Source: Burkholderiales bacterium 70-64 (GTDB taxonomy: Bacteria; Pseudomonadota; Gammaproteobacteria; Burkholderiales; Burkholderiaceae_E). Taken from it: 64,000 nt of DNA. Positions 27,599-35,038 of this stretch are shown here, piece by piece; position 1 is the first letter of the stretch; each line of letters starts with the position of its first letter. Both the position numbers and the translations under genes were made by a program. The stretch covers positions 1-64,000 of the forward strand of contig MKUQ01000010.1 in NCBI GenBank assembly GCA_001898645.1, read 5' to 3'. Under the pieces are notes generated by a model. That model saw nothing but the letters and a program-made list of their open reading frames with translations, searched no databases and was not told the DNA's origin.

Positions 27599-27630
27599 CG
27601 CACCTTATTGGTGCGCACCATTCTAGTGCA
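27599..27630. promoter_or_regulatory. Two overlapping NtrC-binding sites upstream of glnA
   Basis: Two 17-bp dyads match TGCACCANNNTGGTGCA. They are CGCACCTTATTGGTGCG at 27599-27615 and CGCACCATTCTAGTGCA at 27614-27630. They share two bases and their centres are 15 bp apart. They lie about 50-80 bp upstream of the sigma54 promoter, the usual place for NtrC enhancers. Confidence 0.85.
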
Positions 27631-27650
27631 ATCGCGAGTTTCGCCCTCCG

Positions 27651-27678
27651 GCGGTGCAGTCCTCAGGGGTTGCACCGC
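27651..27678. repeat. Inverted repeat GCGGTGCA-N12-TGCACCGC
   Basis: Perfect 8-bp arms at 27651-27658 and 27671-27678 with a 12-bp spacer, between the 3' end of the acyl-CoA ligase gene and the NtrC sites. It could be a weak terminator hairpin for the ligase transcript (there is no T run), or isolated NtrC half-sites in the reverse arrangement. I cannot decide between them. Confidence 0.5.
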
Positions 27679-27704
27679 TCCCGCTCAGGCAGGGCCAGTG
27701 CCGG

Positions 27705-29417
27705 TCACGGCCATTCCCACCCCGCATAGCGCTCGCGCAGCTTCGCCTTCCAGAACTTGCCGGTGGAGGTGCGCGGCACCGCCTCGATGAACTCGATCGC
27801 ATCGGGCAGCTGCCAGCGCGCGAACCCGGGAGCCAGGAAGCGCAGCAGCTCGTCGGCCTCGAGCGCCGCGCCCGGCTTCCTCACCACGCAGGCCAGGGGC
27901 CGCTCCAGCCACTTCGGATGAGGCACCGCGATCACCGCGGCCTCGGCCACGGCCGGGTGGGCCATGATCGCGTTCTCCAGCTCGACCGAGCTGATCCACT
28001 CGCCGCCCGACTTGATCAGGTCCTTGGTCCGGTCGGCGATGCGGATGTAGCCCTGCGGGTCGATGGCTGCCACGTCGCCGGTGCGCAGCCAGCCGTCGCC
28101 GGTGAACTTGCCGGAGTCGGGGTCCTCGCCGTGGTACGAGCCCGCGATGAAGGGTCCGCGCACCTGCAGCTCGCCCACGTCGCGCCCGTTCCAGGCGCAC
28201 GGGCCGTCCTCGCCCATGATGCGCACCTCCACCAGCGGCCCGGGAATGCCCGCCAGCGCCTTGCGTGCGAACCACTCGTCCTCGCCGAGGCTCCCGCGCA
28301 GCTCGGGCTTCTCGAAGAACAGCGACCCCATGGGCGAGGTCTCGGTCATGCCCCAGCCCTGGGCGATGCGGATGCCGTGGCGCGCGAACTGCCGGATCAG
28401 CGACTCCGGCACCGCCGCACCGCCGACCATGCTGCGCATGCCGGCCGGCAGCCGCCAGCGCCCAGGATCCGCCTCGCAGGCCTGGATGAGCGCCAGCCAG
28501 ATCGTCGGCACGCCCAGCGTGAGCGTCGGCGGCTCGGCCTGCATCAGGTCGAGCAGGTCTTCCGGGTGCAGGTGCGGGCCCGGGAACACCAGCTTGGCAC
28601 CCAGCATCACCGCGGCATACGGGATGCCCCAGGAGTTGGCGTGGAACATCGGGGTCACCGGCATCACCGTGTCGGCGCACGACAGGCCGACGTAGTCGGG
28701 CAGCGCGCACGACAGCGAGTGCAGCACGGTCGAGCGATGCGAGTACACCACGCCCTTGGGCTTGCCGGTGGTGCCCGAGGTGTAGCACATCGCCACCGGG
28801 TCGTTCTCGTCGTGCGCGGCGTACTCGAAATCGGCCGGCGCCCGCGCCAGCAGCCGCTCGTAGTCCTCGAACGGCGGCGGCGCCTCTGCACCGGCCGCCC
28901 GGCCCGCCGCCGGCTTGCCCGCTGCCGCTTCTCCCGCTGCCGCTTCCGTTGTCGCCGCCTCCCCTGCCACCGGCGTGCCGCCGAACCGGAACACGATCAC
29001 CCGCTCGAAGCGGTGCGCGGTGGCGAACTGGCGATACAGCGGCAGCAGGATGTCGTCGACGACCAGGAAGCGGTCCCCGGCGTGATGAGCGATCCAGCCG
29101 ATGTCGTCGGGCGCCAGGCGCAGGTTCAGCGTGTGCATCACACCGCCGGCGGCCGGGATGCCGAAGTAGCACTCCAGGTGGGCATGGTGGTTCCAGCACA
29201 GCGTGGCCACGCGATCGCCCTTGCGCAGGCCGAGCTGGCGCAGCGCCGCCGCCAGCGCGCGCGTGCGCCGGTACAGGTCGGAATAGGTGTGGCGGCGCAG
29301 CGACTTGTCGGGCAGCCGCGACACCACCTCCGATTGCGGGAATTGCCGGCCGGCGTGCTCGAGCAGCCGGTTCAGTGACAGCGGCACCGGCATCATCGTG
29401 CTGCGGATCGTCTCCAT
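27705..29417 (-). CDS. AMP-dependent acyl-CoA ligase (medium/long-chain fatty-acyl-CoA synthetase family)
   Basis: Adenylate-forming enzyme of 570 aa that would activate a fatty acid to its CoA ester with ATP. Family motifs are the P-loop-like YTSGTTGKPKGVVYSHR, GWGMTETSP, GWLRTGDVAAIDPQGY and DRTKDLIKSGGEWIS, and the catalytic Lys in RTSTGKFWKAKLRE. The closest family pattern is that of FadD-like synthetases of 540-550 aa. The extra length is an Ala/Gly-rich insertion at about residues 150-185. The ATG at 29417 has GGGGAG eight bases upstream. It lies 14 bp downstream of hemW, but this pairing need not be functional. Confidence 0.9.
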   Translation of the reverse strand: METIRSTMMPVPLSLNRLLEHAGRQFPQSEVVSRLPDKSLRRHTYSDLYRRTRALAAALRQLGLRKGDRVATLCWNHHAHLECYFGIPAAGGVMHTLNLRLAPDDIGWIAHHAGDRFLVVDDILLPLYRQFATAHRFERVIVFRFGGTPVAGEAATTEAAAGEAAAGKPAAGRAAGAEAPPPFEDYERLLARAPADFEYAAHDENDPVAMCYTSGTTGKPKGVVYSHRSTVLHSLSCALPDYVGLSCADTVMPVTPMFHANSWGIPYAAVMLGAKLVFPGPHLHPEDLLDLMQAEPPTLTLGVPTIWLALIQACEADPGRWRLPAGMRSMVGGAAVPESLIRQFARHGIRIAQGWGMTETSPMGSLFFEKPELRGSLGEDEWFARKALAGIPGPLVEVRIMGEDGPCAWNGRDVGELQVRGPFIAGSYHGEDPDSGKFTGDGWLRTGDVAAIDPQGYIRIADRTKDLIKSGGEWISSVELENAIMAHPAVAEAAVIAVPHPKWLERPLACVVRKPGAALEADELLRFLAPGFARWQLPDAIEFIEAVPRTSTGKFWKAKLRERYAGWEWP

Positions 29418-29431
29418 GGTGGCGTCTCCCC

Positions 29432-30613
29432 TTATTTCAGGAACAGCTCGAGCAGGTCGTTCAGGAACCGCATGCCCAGCGGTGTGGGCCGCAGGCGCCA
29501 GCGGTCGCGATCGAGCAGCCCGCGCTCGACGGCCAGCGCGCGTTCGCGCTCGATGGCCGCCAGCGGCAGGCCAGTGCGCTCGGTGAACATCGCCGCGGGC
29601 ACCCCCTCGGTCAGGCGCAGCGCGTTGAGCATGAACTCGAAGGGGATCTCCTCGCGCGTCAACGTGCGTCGCTCGGCGAGCACGTCGCCGCCTGCCAGCG
29701 CCGCCTGCATGTAGCGCTCGGGCTGGCGCAGGCGCGCCTCGCGCACGATGCCGTCGTGGAACGACAGCTTGCCGTGCGCCCCAGCCCCGATCCCGAGATA
29801 GTCGCCGAACTCCCAGTAGTTCAGGTTGTGCAGGCAGCGAAAGCGCGGCCGCGCCCACGCCGACACCTCGTAGCGCTGCAGGCCGTGCGCGCCCATCATC
29901 TCCTCGGCGAGCGCCAGCATGTCGGCCGCCGCGTCCTCGTCGGGCAGCTTCGGCGGATGTTGTGCGAAGGGCGTGCCCGGCTCGAGCGTGAGGTGATAGA
30001 GCGACAGGTGCGGCGGCGCGAAGGCCAACGCGCTCGCCAGGTCGCGCCCGAAGGCCTCCGGCGTCTGGCCCGGCAGCGCGTACATCAGGTCGATGTTGTA
30101 GCGCTCGAAGCTGCGTGCCGCCTCCTCGATCGCCGCGCGCGCCTGACGCGCGTCGTGCACGCGCCCGAGCGCCCGCAGCGCGTCGTCGGAGAAGCTCTGC
30201 ACGCCGATCGACAGGCGCGTCACGCCGGCCTGCGCACAGGCGGCGAAGCGCTGCGCCTCGAAGGTGCCCGGGTTGGCCTCCATTGTCACTTCCGCGTCCG
30301 GGGCGGTGCGCACGCGGGTGCGGATCATGGTCAGCAGGCGATCGATGCCTTCCGGCGAGAACAGGCTCGGCGTGCCGCCGCCGATGAACACCGTCGAGAC
30401 CGTACGCCCCCAGATCGCCGGCAACGCCGCCTCGAGATCGGCCTGCAGCGCGTCGAGATAGCGCGCCTCGGGCGGCTCCGCCGCGCCGCCGCGCAGGGCA
30501 TGCGAGTTGAAGTCGCAATACGGGCACTTGCTCAGGCACCACGGCAAGTGCACATAGAGCGACAGCGGCGGCGGCGAGGACACCGCCGCCGGGCCGGCCG
30601 GGTCGCCGCTCAC
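29432..30613 (-). CDS. hemW: HemW, radical-SAM heme chaperone
   Basis: Radical SAM protein of the HemW group (formerly called coproporphyrinogen III oxidase-like), thought to deliver heme to target proteins. The 4Fe-4S motif is CLSKCPYC (CxxxCxxC). Other marks are the SAM-binding GGGTPSLF, TMEANPGTFE, RLSIGVQSF and DLMYALPGQT, and a C-terminal HemN_C region. The start is not certain. GTG 30613 gives 393 aa, a usual length, 37 bp after the rdgB stop; a second GTG about ten codons in is also possible. It is part of the minus-strand series kinase-PP2C-rph-rdgB-hemW. Confidence 0.93.
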   Translation of the reverse strand: MSGDPAGPAAVSSPPPLSLYVHLPWCLSKCPYCDFNSHALRGGAAEPPEARYLDALQADLEAALPAIWGRTVSTVFIGGGTPSLFSPEGIDRLLTMIRTRVRTAPDAEVTMEANPGTFEAQRFAACAQAGVTRLSIGVQSFSDDALRALGRVHDARQARAAIEEAARSFERYNIDLMYALPGQTPEAFGRDLASALAFAPPHLSLYHLTLEPGTPFAQHPPKLPDEDAAADMLALAEEMMGAHGLQRYEVSAWARPRFRCLHNLNYWEFGDYLGIGAGAHGKLSFHDGIVREARLRQPERYMQAALAGGDVLAERRTLTREEIPFEFMLNALRLTEGVPAAMFTERTGLPLAAIERERALAVERGLLDRDRWRLRPTPLGMRFLNDLLELFLK

Positions 30614-30650
30614 CGGACAGGCCCCCGCTCGCGCAGGCCCGTGCGGACGC

Positions 30651-31304
30651 TCACGGCGCCTCGACGAGCCGCTCGCGGCGCAGCCGTCGTACCAGGGTGC
30701 GCAGCGCCCGCCCCCGGTGCCCCAGCGCGTTCTTGCGCTGCGCATCGAGCTGCGCGGCCGTGCAGCCGAGCTCGGGCAGCAGGAAATGCGGGTCGTAGCC
30801 GAAGCCGCCGCCGCCGCGCGGCGCATCGATGACCTCGCCGTGCCAGCTCGCATCGGCCACCAGCGGCTGCGGATCGTCGGCCGAGCGCAGCAGTACCAGC
30901 ACGCAGTAGTAGTGCGCAGCGCGCTCGCTGCGGCCGGCCAGGTCGACGATCAGCTGCACGTTGTTCGCGGTGTCGATGTCGCCCGCCGGGTACGCCGGCG
31001 CGACGCCGCCCAGGGCGCGCGCGCGCTCGGCGGCCCAGCGCGCCGACAGCACGCCCGGGCGCCCGCCCAGCGCATCCACGCACAACCCCGAATCGTCGGC
31101 GAGCGCCGGCAGGCCGGTAGCGCGGCTCGCATGGCGCGCCTTGGCCAGCGCATTCTCCAGGAACGTGCCGAACGGTTCCTCGGCCTCGGTGACGCCCAGC
31201 GCAGCCTGCGCCTGCAGCACCAGGCCGAGCGGCGCGAGCAGCGCCGAGAGCTCGCGCAGCTTGCCGGCATTGTTCGAGGCCAGCACGATGCGCTCGAGCT
31301 TCAT
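30651..31304 (-). CDS. rdgB: RdgB/HAM1 dITP/XTP pyrophosphatase
   Basis: House-cleaning nucleotide pyrophosphatase (217 aa) that hydrolyses dITP, ITP and XTP to monophosphates, keeping deaminated purines out of nucleic acids. The signature SNNAGKLREL is at the N-terminus. Further conserved parts are TFLENALAKARHAS, LADDSGLCVDALGGRPGV, the catalytic region ADASWHGEV and GGGFGYDPHFLLPELG. It starts 24 bp after the rph stop, a pairing common in proteobacteria. Confidence 0.95.
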   Translation of the reverse strand: MKLERIVLASNNAGKLRELSALLAPLGLVLQAQAALGVTEAEEPFGTFLENALAKARHASRATGLPALADDSGLCVDALGGRPGVLSARWAAERARALGGVAPAYPAGDIDTANNVQLIVDLAGRSERAAHYYCVLVLLRSADDPQPLVADASWHGEVIDAPRGGGGFGYDPHFLLPELGCTAAQLDAQRKNALGHRGRALRTLVRRLRRERLVEAP

Positions 31305-31328
31305 GTCGGCTCCGGGTCGGGCCTGGGC

Positions 31329-32051
31329 CTAGCCCGCGAGCGCGGCCTTCTGCGCGGTGATCAGCTGCCGGATGCCGCCCGCGGCCAGGTCGACTAGCCG
31401 GTCCATCTGCGCGCGCGTGAAGGGCTCGCCCTCGGCCGTGCCCTGCACTTCCACGAAGCCGCCGGCGCCGGTCATCACCACGTTCAGGTCGGTGTCGCAG
31501 GCCGAGTCCTCGGCGTAGTCGAGGTCGAGCACCTCGACGCCCTCGTACAGCCCGACCGAGACCGCGGCCACGAAATCGCGCACCGGCGTCTCGCCGATCG
31601 CCCCGGCCGCCAGCAGCCCGGTGACCGCATCGTGGGCAGCCACGAAAGCGCCGGTGATGGCGGCGGTACGCGTGCCGCCGTCGGCCTGCAGCACGTCGCA
31701 ATCGAGCGTCAGGGTGCGTTCGCCCAGCCGGGCGAGATCGAACACCGCGCGCAGGCTGCGTCCGATGAGGCGCTGGATCTCCTGCGTGCGCCCGCTCTGG
31801 CGGCCGCGCACGGCCTCGCGCTCGCCGCGCGTATGCGTCGCACGCGGCAGCATGCCGTACTCGGCCGTGAGCCAGCCGCGGCCGGCGCCGCGCAGGAACG
31901 ACGGCACCTTGTCCTCGACGCTGGCGGTGCACAGCACCCGCGTCTGGCCGAACTCCACCAGCACCGAGCCTTCGGCGTGGCGAGTGAAGCCGCGCGTGAT
32001 GCGCACCGGACGCAGGGCGTCGGGCGCGCGCGCGCTCGGACGGATCGACAT
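31329..32051 (-). CDS. rph: Ribonuclease PH
   Basis: Phosphate-dependent 3'-5' exoribonuclease (240 aa) that trims tRNA precursors; it forms a hexameric ring. Conserved segments are [48 protein letters not shown] and [20 protein letters not shown]. Two ATGs lie 6 bp apart. GGGAG ends one base before the first (32057) and seven before the second (32051), so the second is preferred. It belongs to the kinase-PP2C-rph-rdgB-hemW series. Confidence 0.95.
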   Translation of the reverse strand: MSIRPSARAPDALRPVRITRGFTRHAEGSVLVEFGQTRVLCTASVEDKVPSFLRGAGRGWLTAEYGMLPRATHTRGEREAVRGRQSGRTQEIQRLIGRSLRAVFDLARLGERTLTLDCDVLQADGGTRTAAITGAFVAAHDAVTGLLAAGAIGETPVRDFVAAVSVGLYEGVEVLDLDYAEDSACDTDLNVVMTGAGGFVEVQGTAEGEPFTRAQMDRLVDLAAGGIRQLITAQKAALAG

Positions 32052-32108
32052 CGGCATGCTCCCAGGAGTCTGTCGGAGGAATCGAATCGAGCCCGCGCCG
32101 GCGCGCCC

Positions 32109-33020
32109 TCAGCTGCCGTTGGTGCGCGCGATCGCCTCGCGGATCTCGCGGATGGTACGCTCGATCTCGTCTTCGGACATCGCTTCCCCGGGCGCCGCCT
32201 CGTCGATCAGGCCGACCGCGATGGTGGTGGTGATCGCACCCTCGGGCACGTCGTGCGAGGACAGCGACGAAACGCGCGTCTCGTCGCCCTCCCAGGTCAT
32301 GGCCAGCGCCGTCGCGTTGTCGGCGCCCATGCCCGCGTTCTCCACCGAGCGCTGCACCACCCAGGACACCGCGCTGGGTACCGGGACGCTCGAGAGCCGC
32401 TCGACGATCTCGGCTTCGCCCAGCGCCGACCACACGCCGTCGCTGCACAGCATCACCGCATCGCCCGGCTCCAGTGCCACGTCGCCGCCCAGCTCGATGG
32501 TCGGCTCGCACGGCGAGCCCAGGCAGTTGAGCACCTTGTTGCGCTCCGGGTGGGTGTCGCTCTCGCGCGGGTCGAGCTGGCCGAGGTCGATGAGGTTCTG
32601 CACCTTGGAGTGATCGCGCGTGCGCCGCATCAGCCGCGCGCCGCGCACGAAATACAGCCGCGAATCTCCGGCATGCGCCCACCATGCGCGCCCGTCCTGC
32701 ACCACGCAGGCCACGATGGTGGTGCGCGGCGCCTCGGGCAGGTCGTGCAGCGCCTGGTAGCGCAGGATGTCGCGATGCGCACGCCGCAGCGCCCGATCGA
32801 GAAAGGCCGCCGGATCGTCCAGCGCCAGCCGCGCATCGGCCTGGAAGCAGGCGGCGGCCGACTGCAGCGCGAGATGCGCGGCGACCTCGCCGCGCAGGTG
32901 CCCGCCCATGCCGTCGGCCACCATCATCAGCAGGCTGTCGCGCGTGTAGCAGTAGCCCATGCGGTCCTGGTTGGACGCGCGCGCGCCCACGAGGCTGTCC
33001 TGGTAGATCGAGAAACGCAT
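32109..33020 (-). CDS. PP2C-family serine/threonine phosphatase
   Basis: Cytosolic metal-dependent protein phosphatase (303 aa) of the bacterial PP2C/Stp type. The metal-binding motifs are present in order: NQDRMGYC, VADGMGGH, WWAHAGDSRLYF, CSDGVWSA and GADNATALAM. The last 60 residues form an acidic extension beyond the catalytic core. It is 25 bp downstream of a Ser/Thr kinase gene, its probable antagonist. The pair lies ahead of rph as in many Burkholderiales. Confidence 0.92.
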   Translation of the reverse strand: MRFSIYQDSLVGARASNQDRMGYCYTRDSLLMMVADGMGGHLRGEVAAHLALQSAAACFQADARLALDDPAAFLDRALRRAHRDILRYQALHDLPEAPRTTIVACVVQDGRAWWAHAGDSRLYFVRGARLMRRTRDHSKVQNLIDLGQLDPRESDTHPERNKVLNCLGSPCEPTIELGGDVALEPGDAVMLCSDGVWSALGEAEIVERLSSVPVPSAVSWVVQRSVENAGMGADNATALAMTWEGDETRVSSLSSHDVPEGAITTTIAVGLIDEAAPGEAMSEDEIERTIREIREAIARTNGS

Positions 33021-33045
33021 CGCTGTTCCCTGGATAGCGCCGCCC

Positions 33046-34089
33046 TCAGCCGGGCAGCGTCAGGCCTTCGTCGTCGCGGCGGCGCGAGCCCGAGCGTCCG
33101 GTGAGCGTATCGAACCAGCGTCCCACCGCCCCCGGCCGCTGCGCCTTGGCGTCCGGCACCTCGATGCACCGCAGCGCGCGCTGCAGCGCGAACACGCTCT
33201 GCGGACGCTCGAGCGAATCGAGCTTCAGGCACCACGTGACGATATCGAGCAACGCCCGCGAGTACGCCCCCGCCATCGCGTCGATGGCCGCCGGCACCTT
33301 GTCCTCGAGCTCGCGCTGGTCGGCCGGCTGCGGCGGCTGCCCGGCCATGCAGCCGAACATGCTCGCGCCCAGCCCGTAGGCATCGGTCCAGGGCCCCAGC
33401 TGCTGCGTGCGGCGGTACAGCTCGGGCGCAGCGAAGCCCGGCGTATACATCGGAAACAGCTTCTGCGGCTCGGCATCCAGCGCGCGCCGCGCCGCCCCGA
33501 AGTCGAGCAGCAGCGGCGTACCGTCCATGCGCAGGTAGATGTTGGCCGGCTTGAGGTCGAGGTGCAGCAGGCGGTTCGCATGCACCTCGCGCAGGCCGCT
33601 CATCACCTGGTTGAACACGCGCAGCACATGCCGCTCTGGCAGGATCGCGCCGGCCTGGCGCGCCCGGTGGCGCAACACCGTCTCCTGCAGGCTGCGGCCG
33701 CGCTCCCAGGCCATCACCATGTAGACCGTCTCGTTGGCGCGAAAGAAATTGACCACCCGCACCACGTTCGGATGGAAGATGCGCGCCAGCGCCCGCCCTT
33801 CCTCGAAGAAGCAGCGCAGGCCGTTGCGGAACGTCACCTCGCTGGCCGGCGCGATCTCCGGCACCAGCTCGCCGCTCTTGCGCTTGACCAGCGAGCTGGG
33901 CAGGTATTCCTTGATTGCGAACTTCTCGCCCGCGGCGTCCTCGGCCAGGTAGACGATCGAGAATCCGCCGCTCGAGATCTTCCTTACAATACGGTATCCG
34001 CCGATCTCCAGCCCCTCGGGCAGCGGCGCATTCGTCTGGGTGCCCATCAGCGTCGGTGAAACGACCTTCGATACCGGTAACCCGGACAT
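33046..34089 (-). CDS. Hanks-type serine/threonine protein kinase
   Basis: Soluble eukaryote-like kinase of 347 aa with no membrane segment. The Gly-rich loop ISSGGFSIVYLAED comes first, then the ATP-binding Lys in KFAIKEYL, the catalytic loop HLDLKPANIYLRM, the metal motif DFGAAR and an APE equivalent (AAPELYRR). The catalytic loop reads HLD instead of HRD, so this is a non-RD kinase that may not need activation-loop phosphorylation. The start could also be the ATG at 34047. It is divergent from yicC and its phosphatase partner follows immediately. Confidence 0.9.
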   Translation of the reverse strand: MSGLPVSKVVSPTLMGTQTNAPLPEGLEIGGYRIVRKISSGGFSIVYLAEDAAGEKFAIKEYLPSSLVKRKSGELVPEIAPASEVTFRNGLRCFFEEGRALARIFHPNVVRVVNFFRANETVYMVMAWERGRSLQETVLRHRARQAGAILPERHVLRVFNQVMSGLREVHANRLLHLDLKPANIYLRMDGTPLLLDFGAARRALDAEPQKLFPMYTPGFAAPELYRRTQQLGPWTDAYGLGASMFGCMAGQPPQPADQRELEDKVPAAIDAMAGAYSRALLDIVTWCLKLDSLERPQSVFALQRALRCIEVPDAKAQRPGAVGRWFDTLTGRSGSRRRDDEGLTLPG

Positions 34090-34119
34090 TCTAAAGACTT
34101 CCCGTCATAAAGATTCATC

Positions 34120-35034
34120 TTGAACAAACGAGCCGCCGAACGGCGCCCCCTGCACAGCATGACCGGCTACGCGCAGGTCACGCGCGAAACCGCCGCCGGC
34201 CAGCTCATCGTGGAAATCCGCAGCGTCAACTCGCGCTTCCTCGACCTGTCGTTCCGCATGCCCGACGAGCTGCGAGTGGCCGAACCGGCGCTGCGCGAGC
34301 TGATCGCCGGCGCCGTGCAGCGCGGCAAGGTGGAGTGCCGGATCGGCCTGCGCGCGCGTTCGCGCGACGAATCGGCGCCGGGCATCGACGCCCGGGCGCT
34401 CGCCCAGCTCGCCGAGCTCGCCCGGCAGGTGAACGAAGCCATGCCCCAGGCCCACCCGCCCGGCGTCGCCGACGTGCTGCGCTGGCCGGGCGTGCTGGCC
34501 GAACCGGCCGGCGCCGAGGCGCTCGCACCCGAAGTGCTCGCCGCAACCCGCGAGGCGCTGGCCGAATTCACCGCCAGCCGCCAGCGCGAGGGCAGCAAGC
34601 TGGTCGAGTTCATGCTCGAGCGCGCCGACGCCGTCACCGCCATCGTCGAACCGCTCGCGCAGCGCAGCCCCGAACTGCTGCAAGCGTGGCAGGACAAGCT
34701 GGTCGAACGCCTGCGCGCGGCGCTCGACCAGGCAGACGCCGCGATCCCGCACGAGGAGACCATGGCGCGGGTACGCCAGGAGGTCACCGCCTACGGCCTG
34801 CGCATCGACATCGCCGAGGAGCTCTCACGCCTGCAGGCGCACGTGGCCGAGCTGCGCCGCATCCTCGAAGCCGGCGGCGCGGCCGGCAAGCGGCTCGACT
34901 TCCTGCTGCAGGAATTCAACCGCGAAGCCAACACCCTCGGCTCCAAGGCCGCCGCCATCGACCTCACCGGTGCCTCGATCGAACTCAAGGTGCTCATCGA
35001 GCAGATGCGCGAGCAGGTGCAGAACATCGAGTGA
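34120..35034 (+). CDS. yicC: YicC-family endoribonuclease
   Basis: YicC/YloC family protein (304 aa from this start), reported to act as an endoribonuclease in RNA turnover. Diagnostic parts are SMTGYAQVTRE near the N-terminus, EIRSVNSRFLDLSFRMPDEL, and the C-terminal DUF1732 region ending GKRLDFLLQEFNREANTLGSKA. The frame opens with TTG 34120. The internal ATG 34159 (MTGYAQ) would cut the usual few residues before this motif, so the earlier start is preferred but unproven. In Burkholderiales gmk normally follows closely; here it is 25 kb away. Confidence 0.92.
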   Translation: MNKRAAERRPLHSMTGYAQVTRETAAGQLIVEIRSVNSRFLDLSFRMPDELRVAEPALRELIAGAVQRGKVECRIGLRARSRDESAPGIDARALAQLAELARQVNEAMPQAHPPGVADVLRWPGVLAEPAGAEALAPEVLAATREALAEFTASRQREGSKLVEFMLERADAVTAIVEPLAQRSPELLQAWQDKLVERLRAALDQADAAIPHEETMARVRQEVTAYGLRIDIAEELSRLQAHVAELRRILEAGGAAGKRLDFLLQEFNREANTLGSKAAAIDLTGASIELKVLIEQMREQVQNIE

Positions 35035-35038
35035 GGGC

